Source of the DNA: Verrucomicrobiaceae bacterium
GTDB taxonomy: Bacteria > Verrucomicrobiota > Verrucomicrobiia > Verrucomicrobiales > Verrucomicrobiaceae
DNA length: 64,000 bases
Reading direction: 5' to 3'
NCBI GenBank assembly: GCA_016795465.1
Contig: JAEUHK010000127.1
Location: 186,001-250,000 of the forward strand
This document shows positions 51,286 through 60,353 of this stretch, piece after piece. The notes under the pieces are model-generated. The model had not been told where the DNA came from, ran no database searches, and saw nothing but the letters and a program-made list of their open reading frames with translations. The position numbers and the translations under genes were made by a program. How positions within the stretch are numbered: the first letter of the stretch is position 1; each line of letters begins with the position of its first letter.

Positions 51286-52896
51286 TCAATAGACATCGCG
51301 GGCGTAGCGTTTGGTTTTCTTCATCTCGGCGACGTAGGCGGCGGCTTCGTCGGCGGATTTATTGCCTTGGGTCTCGATGATCTTGTGAAGGGCGTCATCG
51401 ACGTCTTTGGCCATGCGTTTGGCGTCGCCGCAGACGTAGAAGTGGGCGCCCTCCTCCAGCCACTGCCAGAGTTCGCTGGCTGCCTGAAGCATGCGGGTCT
51501 GGACGTAGATTTTTTCCTCCTGATCGCGGCTGAACGCGGTGTCGAGTCGGGTGAGATGGCCGCTCTGCACCCAGGCGATGATTTGATCGTGGTAGAGGAA
51601 GTCGGTGGCGCGTTTCTGATCGCCGAAGAAGAGCCAGTTTTTGCCGGGGGCCTGCGTGGCTTCGCGTTCTTCGAGGAAAGCGCGAAAAGGAGCGATGCCG
51701 GTGCCGGGACCGACCATGATCACGGGCTTGGTGAGGTCGGTGGGCAGGCGGAAGTGGTTCGCGGCGTGAAAGTAGATGCCCGTGGTGTCGCCGAGGGCGA
51801 GGCGATCCGAGAGGAAAGTGCTGGCGACGCCTTTGTGCGCGATGCCATCCGTGGTGTAGCGTACTGCGCCGACGCAGAGATGCACTTCATCGGGATGCGC
51901 TTTGATGCTGCTTGCGATGGAGTAGAGGCGCGGCTGGAGCTTGCGGAGGTTTTCGAGGAAGGAATCGAGCGTGAGGCCGGATTCGGGTGTTTTGCCGAGG
52001 AGGCTGCGGATTTCGTAATCGGTGAGGAGAGCCTCGCGGAGTGTTTTACTGCCGACGTTGGCGTTTGGATCGAACCCGTGGGCGGCGATGACGGCATCGA
52101 CGACTTCGGGGCAGTTTTGGACGAAGACGCCGAGGGCGTCTCCGACTTCGTAGGTGAGGCCGCTGCCGGTGAGTGAGAAGGCGATGTGGTGCGTGTCTTT
52201 GGCGCTGCCGGGGGCGTTTAGCGTGTCGTTGGCGATGAGTTTCGCGGGGAAGGGATTCTTTTTGGAGTAGGCGGGCTCTGCATCGGACGGATCAGACTGA
52301 TCGGACTGATTTTTGGTGGAGCCGAAGATCGTGAAGGCATTCTTCGACCACTCTTTGGCGAGGTCGTCGAAATCGACATCGCAGTCCACGCGATCGACGA
52401 CGCGGGTGGCGCCGAGTTCGGCGAGGCGTTGATCGAGTTTCTTGCCGGCGAGGCAGAAGGTGTCGGCGTAGTTTTTGTCGCCGAGGGCGAGGACGGAGTA
52501 GTTTACACCATCGAATTTCGGGCTGCTGCCGTTTTGATTGATGGCGTCCCAGAAAGAGACGGCATTGTCAGGCATGTCGCCCTCACCCCAGGTCGAGGTG
52601 ATGAGGAGGACGTTCTTGTCTTTGATGAGATCGGCCGGTTGCAACGAATCGAGGCCCGCGGCTCGCGCCGCGAAACCCCGACTCGTTGCTTCCCTGGCCA
52701 GCCGCTTGGCCAAACTTTCCGCGTTGCCGCTCTGACTGCCGAAGGCGATGAGCAGAGGCTTTTTCGCCTCGGCAGGCGCTGAGGCTCCATTCGTGCCGCC
52801 GCCGCGCTGGAGGACTCCGGCGAGGAATCCATTCAACCAGGCGCGTTGCTCGGCGGTGAAGGGTGCACTTTCAGGAATGAGCGGCGTGATCTGCAT
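51286..52896 (-). CDS. cysJ: CysJ-like diflavin reductase (FMN + FAD/NADPH)
   Basis: A 536-residue diflavin protein. An N-terminal helix (F-T-A-E-Q-R-A-W-L-N-G-F) is followed by an FMN flavodoxin domain (F-G-S-Q-S-G-N-A-E near 52-60, S-T-W-G-E-G-D-M-P), the FAD domain (R-L-Y-S-I-A-S-S) and the NADPH domain (G-P-G-T-G-I-A-P-F-R). The C-terminus R-Y-A-R-D-V-Y is the CysJ signature. CysJ passes NADPH electrons to siroheme reductases; next to nirA it more likely serves nitrite reduction. The linker S-D-Q-S-D-P-S-D near 200 is a triple 9-bp repeat. It begins 12 bp after the porin stop. Confidence 0.88.
   Translation of the reverse strand: MQITPLIPESAPFTAEQRAWLNGFLAGVLQRGGGTNGASAPAEAKKPLLIAFGSQSGNAESLAKRLAREATSRGFAARAAGLDSLQPADLIKDKNVLLITSTWGEGDMPDNAVSFWDAINQNGSSPKFDGVNYSVLALGDKNYADTFCLAGKKLDQRLAELGATRVVDRVDCDVDFDDLAKEWSKNAFTIFGSTKNQSDQSDPSDAEPAYSKKNPFPAKLIANDTLNAPGSAKDTHHIAFSLTGSGLTYEVGDALGVFVQNCPEVVDAVIAAHGFDPNANVGSKTLREALLTDYEIRSLLGKTPESGLTLDSFLENLRKLQPRLYSIASSIKAHPDEVHLCVGAVRYTTDGIAHKGVASTFLSDRLALGDTTGIYFHAANHFRLPTDLTKPVIMVGPGTGIAPFRAFLEEREATQAPGKNWLFFGDQKRATDFLYHDQIIAWVQSGHLTRLDTAFSRDQEEKIYVQTRMLQAASELWQWLEEGAHFYVCGDAKRMAKDVDDALHKIIETQGNKSADEAAAYVAEMKKTKRYARDVY
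52284..52310. repeat. three-unit 9-bp repeat in cysJ
   Basis: CGGACGGAT, CAGACTGAT and CGGACTGAT on the plus strand encode Q-S-D-Q-S-D-P-S-D on the minus strand, in the linker after the flavodoxin domain. Matches the tract at 40234-40260 in unit length, number and reading-frame phase relative to codons. Confidence 0.6.
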
Positions 52897-52908
52897 GACG
52901 AATGCGGT

Positions 52909-54318
52909 TTAGAAATCGATCTGCAACTGCACGTAGCCGAAGTGGGCATCGTCGGATGCGCCCGTGGCCTGTAGGTAATCACCGGCGATGTAGTAGCTGT
53001 AGCCGGCCATGAGTCCGCCGTGCGGGTGGAGCTTGTAGATGGCAGTGAGGTCGATCTCCTGACCGCGGAAAGTGCTGCCGGCACCGGTGGCGGCGGCATT
53101 GAGCGGACGCACGGTGGTGACGCCGTTCACGCGATACCAGGAGTCGGCGTTGTTTGCATTCCAGTAGAGGTGGTAGTCGAGCATGATCTTCAACTTCGGC
53201 GTGGGGGAGAAGCTGAGGTTGAGCTGAGGATTGTGCATGTTGATCCAGCCCGTGGTGTCCATGTACCCGTAGAAAAGGTGGTTCGTGGGATACAGGTTTT
53301 GGAAGGTGCCGAGGTCGCCATCATTCGGATCGCCATCACCGGGGCTGTAGTTGTATTGCAGACCGATGCGGGGCTTCCACGGATGTGTGAGCCAGTTGTA
53401 ACCGACGGCCCAGTGACCTGCGAAGGCGCTCAAATTACGCCCGCTGACCTCGCCGAACTGGTAGGCCATCTCGGTGGTGTAATCCCAGCCGCCGAGCTTT
53501 TTCGGATCGCCCTTCCACAGGGTGCCGACGGTGTAGAAATCGGTGTCGCCGCGACGGGCACCAAAGTTGCCATTGCCGTCATCGCTCTTTTTGAAGAGGT
53601 AAAAGTCGGTGGTGAGATTGAACGGCACGAACAACGTGGAGGCGTAGATGCCGCTGAAGAGATCGTTCGATGCCTCGTCGTTGTCGAGGAAGGGCGACTG
53701 GTTCCACATGTTGTTCGTGAAGGCGACGGGCGACGACACGAAGAAGTCGAGCGAGTATTTTTCCGCGGTGTAGCGGAACTTCGCCGCGTCGAAAGTGCGT
53801 GCGGAGTTCAGCCACTCGAGCGGACCGACGAGACGCTGATCGCCATAGCTGAGGAACTGGCGTCCGAGCGTGGCGCTGAGGCCTTTCTTCGGGTTGCCGA
53901 GCTGCACATAGGCTTTCAGGATGTCGAAGCTGTCATCGCCTTCCGCGGCAAAGGTGCCGACGTTGTTCGGCCGGCTGCCGCCGAGCTCACGGATGTCCTG
54001 GCCCTGGATGTAGAACTTCAGCCAAGGATTCACATCGTAGCCGAGTCCGAGACGGAAGCGCTGCAGCAGCCACGAGGCGTCCTGCGGGCCATTCACGGCA
54101 CTGTTGAAGTCGAAATTGTTTTCGCGGATTTCGAAGCGCATCTTCTCCTGCACGTCGATGGTGAGGCCGCCGTATTTGATCGGCGTGTAGGCCGGAGGTG
54201 GCGGTGCCAGGGTGAAGCCCGGCACGGGCGGCGGAGGCGGCGCGGCCGGTTTGGCGGCGGGTTTTTGCGCGAGCGACACGGCGGTCGTCGCGAGCAGGAT
54301 CGGAAGCAGCCTTTTCAT
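52909..54318 (-). CDS. outer-membrane beta-barrel porin (alginate-export-like)
   Basis: A 469-residue outer-membrane protein: signal peptide 1-17, a Pro/Ala-rich linker, then alternating amphipathic strands with R-F-R-L-G-L-G-Y-D-V-N-P-W-L, typical of the Alginate_exp/porin group, ending in ...Q-L-Q-I-D-F with C-terminal Phe as for BAM substrates. As the first gene of the nitrate reductase operon it probably admits nitrate or nitrite across the outer membrane; this comes from position, not from a ligand motif. Confidence 0.85.
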   Translation of the reverse strand: MKRLLPILLATTAVSLAQKPAAKPAAPPPPPVPGFTLAPPPPAYTPIKYGGLTIDVQEKMRFEIRENNFDFNSAVNGPQDASWLLQRFRLGLGYDVNPWLKFYIQGQDIRELGGSRPNNVGTFAAEGDDSFDILKAYVQLGNPKKGLSATLGRQFLSYGDQRLVGPLEWLNSARTFDAAKFRYTAEKYSLDFFVSSPVAFTNNMWNQSPFLDNDEASNDLFSGIYASTLFVPFNLTTDFYLFKKSDDGNGNFGARRGDTDFYTVGTLWKGDPKKLGGWDYTTEMAYQFGEVSGRNLSAFAGHWAVGYNWLTHPWKPRIGLQYNYSPGDGDPNDGDLGTFQNLYPTNHLFYGYMDTTGWINMHNPQLNLSFSPTPKLKIMLDYHLYWNANNADSWYRVNGVTTVRPLNAAATGAGSTFRGQEIDLTAIYKLHPHGGLMAGYSYYIAGDYLQATGASDDAHFGYVQLQIDF

Positions 54319-54649
54319 GGTAGTGCGGTGTGTGGGTGTGGTGTTTGGGTTTCGGCTACGCGGCGGCTGTAGGGTCGAGGGAAAGGGACTCAGGGAATGC
54401 CAGATCATTCAGCCAGCCCCGTGCCAACGCCCTCCCGCCCGCCAAGCAGCAGGTTGAATCCTTTGCGTGGTTTGGATGAATTCTGTTCATGGATGACGCG
54501 CCACGTCGCCAACTCGAAAAGAAGCCTCGATTGCCAAAGAGATGCAGCGCCCACGAGAGCGCGGCTACGGGCACTCGCCTCGACTGACAAAAGCGCTTCC
54601 CATGCGGCCTCCGCGATGCGTATTCTTCATCGAACCATCCTCCAACCGC
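54319..54649. other. divergent intergenic region between the porin and cupin genes
   Basis: A 331-bp stretch without a supported gene. It must carry the promoter of the minus-strand nitrate operon and that of the plus-strand cupin gene. No palindrome, sigma-54 box or terminator could be recognised with confidence. Several short open frames here have no recognisable product. Confidence 0.5.
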
Positions 54650-55591
54650 ATGAACGCCACCACCACCTCAGCCACCGCCCCGACCTGCAATCACGAATGG
54701 GAAAAGCACGGCCTGTTCTTCGAGTATGGCAGCGCGGCGAATCCGCGCATGCCACGGATCGCGATTGATGTGTTTCCGCCTGCGATGCATCACATCGCCG
54801 AGACGCGGATCATTCCGCTGGAGCTGTCGAAGCAGCTCGAAACGGGCTATCCGGTCACCGGGCCAAGCTTGTTGGCGAATTTCATCCACATCGCCGCGGG
54901 TGAGGAACTGGGCACCGTGTGCCAGGCGAGCAGCCAGGTCTTTTACGTCATCCGTGGCGCGGGTTTCAGTGTGATCGACGGCAAAACGCTGAGCTGGAAG
55001 ACGGGCGATCTCTTTGCGCTGCCTGTCACCGGCGAGATCCGGCATCATGCGAGCGACGATAGCGCGTTCTATTGGGTGAATGACCAGCCGCTGATGGATT
55101 TCCTCGGCGCGAAGCCTGTCAGCGCGAGATTTCGCCCGCTTTATTTCTCGCGTGAGCTGCTCACGAGCGAACTGGAGAAGGTGCGGAAGGAAAACGAGGG
55201 CAAGGACAAGAATCGCAACGGCATCCTGCTGGCGAATCCCGATTGCCCGCAGACGAAGACGCTGACGCACTCCATGTGGTCGCTCTACAACCTGCTGCCT
55301 GCGAAGAGCAAACAAAAGGCCCACCGACACAACTCCATCGCCCTCGATTTCGCCGTGAAGGCCACGGAAGGCGTTTACACGATGATCGGCCGCGATCTCG
55401 ACAGCGATGGCAACATCATCAACCCCGTGCGCGCCAACTGGGTGGCCGGCGGAGCCTTCGTGACGCCTCCCGGCTGGTGGCACTCTCATCACAATGAGAG
55501 CGACGAGGATGCCATCGTGCTGCCGGTGCAGGATGCGGGGCTGCACACCTACCTGCAGACGCTCGACATCCAGTTTGCGCGTGGCTATTGA
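54650..55591 (+). CDS. cupin-domain protein resembling gentisate 1,2-dioxygenase
   Basis: A 313-residue bicupin. The first cupin has I-A-A-G-E-E-L-G ... F-Y-V-I-R-G-A-G-F near 80-105, and the second A-H-R-H-N-S-I-A-L-D-F-A-V near 222-234 with P-P-G-W-W-H-S-H-H near 277. The H-R-H and downstream H-S-H pattern matches the iron ligands of gentisate/1-hydroxy-2-naphthoate dioxygenases. The exact ring substrate cannot be fixed and the rest of a gentisate pathway is absent. ATG 54650 was chosen over a longer start at 54542. Confidence 0.75.
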   Translation: MNATTTSATAPTCNHEWEKHGLFFEYGSAANPRMPRIAIDVFPPAMHHIAETRIIPLELSKQLETGYPVTGPSLLANFIHIAAGEELGTVCQASSQVFYVIRGAGFSVIDGKTLSWKTGDLFALPVTGEIRHHASDDSAFYWVNDQPLMDFLGAKPVSARFRPLYFSRELLTSELEKVRKENEGKDKNRNGILLANPDCPQTKTLTHSMWSLYNLLPAKSKQKAHRHNSIALDFAVKATEGVYTMIGRDLDSDGNIINPVRANWVAGGAFVTPPGWWHSHHNESDEDAIVLPVQDAGLHTYLQTLDIQFARGY

Positions 55592-55607
55592 GCAGGCTCT
55601 TACCGCC

Positions 55608-57107
55608 ATGTCACGCCCGCTCATCGCTCTTCTGTTTCTCTTCGTCGCTCAGGCTTGGTCGGCCGAGTTGAAGCTCGCGGGTCTTTTCACCGATCACATG
55701 GTGCTACAGCGAGATCAAGCGGTGGCGGTTTGGGGGTTCGCCACTCCTGGCGAAGAAATCGTCGTTGTTTTCGGCAATCAGACAAAGGTCGCACGTGCTA
55801 TTAAGAATGGCCGCTGGTCGATCAACCTCGATCCAATGACCGCGAATGCCGTGGGACGCGACCTGCTCGTGCGATGCAGCGCCCAAAAGCAAGAAGCCAA
55901 GCTCAAAGATGTTGTCGTCGGGGATGTGTGGCTGTGCTCCGGGCAGTCGAACATGCACTTTCAGATGAAGAGCGTGGAGAACTTTGAAAAAGAGATCGCC
56001 GCGGCGAATCAGCCTTCCGTGCGCTTTTTCACGGTGGAGCATCAGTTTGTCCAAATGGCCGCTAAAGACGTGCGTGGAGTTTGGAAGCCTGTTTCGCCTC
56101 AAACGGCCGCGGATTGCTCGGCGGTGGCGTGTTACTTCGGCATGGCACTTCAGCCGAAAATCAGCGTGCCGGTCGGTTTGATCGTGAGTTCCGTCGGTGG
56201 CACTCGCATCGAGACGTGGATGCGGCCTGAAACCCTCGCCGCGACGGGTGAAGGCACCGCTTTGATCGAAAAATGGAAAGCGGTGTCGCCCGAGGAGTTT
56301 GAGAAGATCGGCACCACCTATCGCGAGTTTCAGCGGCAGCGCGATGAAGTGCATCCGCAGGCTGTGAAAGCCGCCAAAGCCAGGGGCGAGCCTCCACCAC
56401 CCGCACCGAAGATGCCGAAACTGCGCTGCCACGACAGCCCGAGCTCGCTGCACAACGGCATGATCGCCCCGCTGGAGCAGTTCGCGTTCCGCGGAGCCGT
56501 TTGGTATCAGGGCGAGTCGAATGCCGGCCAGGGCAAAGCCTATGAAAAACTGCTCCCCGCCATGCTGGCCGACTGGCGGAAGGTTTGGGGCGGAAAACTG
56601 CCCTTCCTCTTCGTGCAGCTCGCGCCGCATCGCAGCATTCATCCGAGCTTTCGCGAATCCCAGGCCCGCATCTGGCAAAGCACGCCGCACACCGCGATGG
56701 TCGTCACCACCGATGTCGGCAATGCCGAAAATATCCACCCCACTCGCAAACGTCCCGTCGGCGAGCGTCTCGCCCTCGCCGCACGCGCGATGGTGTATGG
56801 CGAATCGCTCGAATCCTCCGGTCCGGTCTTCAAAGCCATGCAAATCGAAGGCCAGCGAGCCATCCTGAGTTTCACTCACCTCGGCGGAGGCCTCGTGGCG
56901 GAAGGTGGACCACTCAAAGGCTTCACCATCGCTGGTGAGAACGAAAAATTCTTCCCCGCGCAGGCCGTCATCGAAGGTGAAACCATCGTCGTGACCTCCG
57001 ACAAGGTCGCTGCGCCGAAAACCGTGCGCTTCGGCTGGGCTCAGGTGCCCGAAGTGAACCTCTTCAATCGCGAAGGCCTCCCCGCCGTGCCTTTCACCGC
57101 TCGATAA
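55608..57107 (+). CDS. sialate O-acetylesterase family secreted protein
   Basis: A 499-residue exported SGNH esterase: signal peptide 1-18, F-T-D-H-M-V-L-Q-R near 28-36, the catalytic Ser loop C-S-G-Q-S-N-M near 109, G-A-V-W-Y-Q-G-E-S-N near 301 and the His block near 380 (E-N-I-H-P-T). Members deacetylate sialic acids or plant/algal sugars. It begins 16 bp after the cupin stop and is followed 7 bp later by the beta-helix gene. Confidence 0.93.
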   Translation: MSRPLIALLFLFVAQAWSAELKLAGLFTDHMVLQRDQAVAVWGFATPGEEIVVVFGNQTKVARAIKNGRWSINLDPMTANAVGRDLLVRCSAQKQEAKLKDVVVGDVWLCSGQSNMHFQMKSVENFEKEIAAANQPSVRFFTVEHQFVQMAAKDVRGVWKPVSPQTAADCSAVACYFGMALQPKISVPVGLIVSSVGGTRIETWMRPETLAATGEGTALIEKWKAVSPEEFEKIGTTYREFQRQRDEVHPQAVKAAKARGEPPPPAPKMPKLRCHDSPSSLHNGMIAPLEQFAFRGAVWYQGESNAGQGKAYEKLLPAMLADWRKVWGGKLPFLFVQLAPHRSIHPSFRESQARIWQSTPHTAMVVTTDVGNAENIHPTRKRPVGERLALAARAMVYGESLESSGPVFKAMQIEGQRAILSFTHLGGGLVAEGGPLKGFTIAGENEKFFPAQAVIEGETIVVTSDKVAAPKTVRFGWAQVPEVNLFNREGLPAVPFTAR

Positions 57108-57114
57108 CACCTTC

Positions 57115-58647
57115 ATGAAACGATTTCTCACCGCCCTCAGCCTCGCACTCATTTCCGCCACGGCTCTGGCAGCCGATTTGACCGTCTATCCGCCTGTGCC
57201 CGGCCTCGCGGCCTCATCGCACTATCGAATCCGCATTCGTCCAAGCAGTGATGGCGGCGGCTGGCGGGATGCCTTTGCGTGGCAGACGGAGTGCAAGGAT
57301 GAGGAGGCCTACTTCGACACGTTGAAGGGCTGGACGCACACCTACGTGAACTTTGAAACCTCCGTCGCCGTCGAGATCGAAATCTCGCGCGTGAACGGCC
57401 AGCCCATTCGCAGTGCTGCGGTGCATCCGAAGCGCCGCGCCTCCGCCTGCTCCGTGCAGAATGGCAAAGCGCTCGTGAGGCTCGACAAGCCCTGCCTCGT
57501 CGCCGTGGACATCGACGGCCAGATGGACGGTCAGGATACGGGCAAGGGCTACCAAGGGCCGCCGCTTCACACGATCTCGCTCTTTGCCAATCCACCGCTC
57601 GCGGGCAAACCCACGCCGGATGGCCCCGGCGTGCTCGCTGTGAAACCCGGCGAGAAACCACCTGCGGATGGCGATTGGCGCACGCTCTACTTTCTCCCCG
57701 GCGTGCACGACATCGGCGCGGCCTTTCCCGTGCATGCCAGCCGCCAGTATTACATCCCCGGCGATGCGATGGTGTATGGCTCCTTTCACAACGCCGACTG
57801 GCCCGATGGGCATCACATCCGCCTCTTTGGCCACGGCACGCTTTCCGGGGCGCGATTGCAGCACGCGAACGCGTTGAAGAAGCTCTTCGGAGGCGGTTCC
57901 AAGGCCAGCCGCAAGCCCATCGAGATTTTTGGAGCCAAAGACACGCAGGTGGAAGGACTCACCATCGCCGATTCCGCCTCGCACTCCGTCATGCTGATCA
58001 ACGGCTACCAGGAAGGTCATCCCAACGAGGTCCGATGGACGAAGATCTTCACCTGGCGAGCCAATGGCGATGGCATCAATCCCTTTGGCAACACCCGCAT
58101 CGAGGACTGCTTCATCCGCACGCAGGATGACTCGCTCTACGCGAACGGCCTCGGCATCCGCCGCGTGGTCTTGTGGAACGACGCCAACGGCTCCTCCTTC
58201 GTCCTCAGCGCCCTGCCCGACCACAAGCTCATCGTCGAGGATTGTGACGTGATCTATTCCCGTGCCAAATGGCATCACTGGAGCGGCGGCCGCGTCTTCA
58301 ACATGCGCGGCGAAGGCGAAGGCCCGGCAGGCGCTGGCGTCATCTTCCGCAACATCCGCATCACCGACCCTCGCCCCACGCTCCAGCAATTCTTTATCTG
58401 CATGGCCATGCCCAAACCCTACGGCTCAGACCAGCGCGGCCCCGGCGACCTCTCCGGCATCCTCTTCCAAAACATCTCCATCACCGCCCCCAGCGTGATC
58501 GGCGAACCCCAGCTCCTCTGGGGCAGCGAAAAAGCTCGCATCAAGGGACTCACTTTCGAGAACCTCACGCTCGGCGGCAAACCGGTGACCAGTGCTGAGT
58601 TCTTTAAGGCGAACGAGTTTGTTGAAGGGCTTCAGTTCAAGAAGTAG
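57115..58647 (+). CDS. secreted right-handed beta-helix glycosidase-like protein
   Basis: A 510-residue exported protein: signal peptide 1-20, a beta-sandwich N-terminal domain to about 190, then a parallel beta-helix with N-G-D-G-I-N-P-F near 317-324, T-Q-D-D-S-L-Y near 337 and Y-Q-E-G-H-P-N. The paired Asp residues in N-G-D-G and Q-D-D recall catalytic sites of GH28/GH49 polysaccharide hydrolases, and N-terminal sandwich plus helix is the GH49 layout. Substrate unknown. It is co-directional with the sialate esterase. Confidence 0.78.
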   Translation: MKRFLTALSLALISATALAADLTVYPPVPGLAASSHYRIRIRPSSDGGGWRDAFAWQTECKDEEAYFDTLKGWTHTYVNFETSVAVEIEISRVNGQPIRSAAVHPKRRASACSVQNGKALVRLDKPCLVAVDIDGQMDGQDTGKGYQGPPLHTISLFANPPLAGKPTPDGPGVLAVKPGEKPPADGDWRTLYFLPGVHDIGAAFPVHASRQYYIPGDAMVYGSFHNADWPDGHHIRLFGHGTLSGARLQHANALKKLFGGGSKASRKPIEIFGAKDTQVEGLTIADSASHSVMLINGYQEGHPNEVRWTKIFTWRANGDGINPFGNTRIEDCFIRTQDDSLYANGLGIRRVVLWNDANGSSFVLSALPDHKLIVEDCDVIYSRAKWHHWSGGRVFNMRGEGEGPAGAGVIFRNIRITDPRPTLQQFFICMAMPKPYGSDQRGPGDLSGILFQNISITAPSVIGEPQLLWGSEKARIKGLTFENLTLGGKPVTSAEFFKANEFVEGLQFKK

Positions 58648-58681
58648 CCGCCTTGAAGCGTCTTGCCAAAGCAAACGGTGA

Positions 58682-59089
58682 TTAATCCGGCGGAAACACA
58701 CATGGGATAAGCTTCTTCCCATGGCGGCGGTAGGCCGAAAAATCCGCCCGATCGACGGTCCAAAGCTTGCAGCGATCCGTCAGCTCCATCATGCGCACGA
58801 GGCAGGCATCCGCGAGATCCATCGGGCGGTCGGCATACTTTGCTGTGAGGGCGAGCACAGATGCCAGTTCGACTTCGAGTGAAAAAGTGTCATCCAAGAT
58901 CAAATCACCTCGTTCCACCAGTCGCAGCACCAGAGTGGGGTCTGGAAAGAAGCTGGCGGCTTCCACCAACACGGCCTCGCAGACATGGAAAGGAGCATAT
59001 GCCCGAAATTGCCGTGCCGCCCAGGCATGATATGGGTCATTGCGTGTCAGCAGGCCGACGATGAGGCCAGTGTCAGCGAAATGCTTCAT
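58682..59089 (-). CDS. vapC: PIN-domain toxin (VapC type)
   Basis: A 135-residue PIN-domain ribonuclease. Acidic metal ligands are visible as D6 (F-A-D-T-G), Glu near 38-42 (C-E-A-V-L-V-E), Asp in D-L-A-D-A near 95 and Asp in T-V-D-R-A-D near 115. Family members inhibit growth by cutting tRNA or other RNA. It lies 20 bp after the antitoxin-like gene, the usual antitoxin-toxin order. Confidence 0.88.
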   Translation of the reverse strand: MKHFADTGLIVGLLTRNDPYHAWAARQFRAYAPFHVCEAVLVEAASFFPDPTLVLRLVERGDLILDDTFSLEVELASVLALTAKYADRPMDLADACLVRMMELTDRCKLWTVDRADFSAYRRHGKKLIPCVFPPD

Positions 59090-59109
59090 TAGAGGAGCGG
59101 GAAGAAATT

Positions 59110-59379
59110 TCAGCGCGCCTTACGCCGCAGCCGCTCGCGCACGGTGGAGTTCGTCGCGGCCACGCCATCACCGATGTGGCAACCCACCAAGTCCTCAGAC
59201 TGGAACTTGCGGCGTGTTTTGGTGCTCCGCCCTGCGGGCGGCGGTCCCATTTTGGACTTCAGCCACTCCAGCGGCATCACCAGCACACGGGCACCTTCAC
59301 GAAGCCGTGCGCCGCGCTCAAGACGCACCGCGCCGCCAGCGACCTCGCCGTGCAAAACATCCAGGTTCAACGTGCTCAT
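59110..59379 (-). CDS. antitoxin partner of the PIN toxin
   Basis: An 89-residue protein with a short beta-rich N-terminus (L-N-L-D-V-L-H-G-E-V-A-G-G-A-V-R-L) and the pattern L-R-E-G-A-R-V-L-V-M, as in small antitoxins that fold around a DNA-binding head, followed by a basic, probably disordered tail (R-E-R-L-R-R-K-A-R) that could wrap the toxin. Sequence class is not certain. Spacing to vapC and the shared strand support the pairing. Confidence 0.72.
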   Translation of the reverse strand: MSTLNLDVLHGEVAGGAVRLERGARLREGARVLVMPLEWLKSKMGPPPAGRSTKTRRKFQSEDLVGCHIGDGVAATNSTVRERLRRKAR

Positions 59380-59480
59380 GTATCCATGTTAATGCCGCCA
59401 CCTGACTCCTAGCAACTTGGAAAATGGGAATGCCGTGGCGCCAAAGAATTCCAAGGATAGCCTGCGAGGCATTTTCAGCC

Positions 59481-60353
59481 TCAAGCCGCCACAGGCATGC
59501 CTTGCGCGGCCATCTCCGCGGCCATGTCGGGGGAGGGGTTGAACTCGGGCTCGCGGCTGGGGCGGATGTGGGATTTGTCGTTGAGGAAGGTGATGAGGTG
59601 CTCGCGCAGCTCGTAGTAGCGCGGGTCTTCCATGATCTCCTTGCGACTGCGCGGACGCTCGAAGGGGATCTTCAGAATATCTCCGACCTCGGCTTCGGGG
59701 CCGTCGGTCATCATGATGACGCGGTCGGAGAGGAAGATGGCCTCATCAACATCGTGCGTGACCATGAGCGTGGTGATGCGGTTGCGACGCCAGAGGTCGA
59801 GCAGCACTTCTTGAAGCTCGTAGCGCGTGAGGGAGTCGAGCATGCCAAAGGGCTCGTCGAGCAGCAGCATCTTCGGCTGCAAGGCGAACGCGCGGGCGAT
59901 GCCGACGCGTTGACGCATGCCTTGGGAGAGCTCGCCGGGGTATTTGTGCATGGCATCGGCGAGACCGACGATGCTGAGGTAATATTCGGCCATCTGGCGG
60001 CGCTCGGCCTTGCTGGCGGTGAAATAGACCTGGTTCACGCCGAGCATGACGTTTTCAAACGCGCTCATCCACGGCAGCAGGCAGGGCGATTGGAACACGA
60101 TGCCGCGGTCCGGCCCCGGGCCGACGGCTTCTTTGCCGGCGAGGATCATGTTGCCCTTCGAGAGATCGCTCAAACCGGCGACCATCATGAGGACGGTGCT
60201 TTTGCCGCAACCGCTGTGGCCGATGAGCGTGGCGAACTCGCCCTCCTTGAGCTTGAGGTTGAAGTTTTTGACGATGGTGGCCGGACCTTTGGGCGTGTCG
60301 TAGATCTTCCAAAGGCGATCCAGTTCGAGCATGGGGAGCTTGTGCGTGCTCAT
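59481..60353 (-). CDS. nrtD: nitrate ABC transporter ATP-binding protein NrtD
   Basis: A 290-residue ABC ATPase with Walker A G-H-S-G-C-G-K-S-T, Q-loop F-Q-S-P-C-L-L-P-W, signature L-S-Q-G-M-R-Q-R, Walker B M-L-L-L-D-E-P-F-G-M-L-D and an intact H-loop V-T-H-D-V-D-E-A. The L-L-P-W Q-loop is characteristic of NrtD/SsuB/TauB-type importers. It overlaps nrtC by 4 bp (ATGA). Confidence 0.93.
   Translation of the reverse strand: MSTHKLPMLELDRLWKIYDTPKGPATIVKNFNLKLKEGEFATLIGHSGCGKSTVLMMVAGLSDLSKGNMILAGKEAVGPGPDRGIVFQSPCLLPWMSAFENVMLGVNQVYFTASKAERRQMAEYYLSIVGLADAMHKYPGELSQGMRQRVGIARAFALQPKMLLLDEPFGMLDSLTRYELQEVLLDLWRRNRITTLMVTHDVDEAIFLSDRVIMMTDGPEAEVGDILKIPFERPRSRKEIMEDPRYYELREHLITFLNDKSHIRPSREPEFNPSPDMAAEMAAQGMPVAA

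Noticed and set aside
54319..54649. Sigma-54 promoter ahead of the nitrate operon
   Set aside because: No TGGCAC-N5-TTGC match with correct spacing could be found by eye on either strand.
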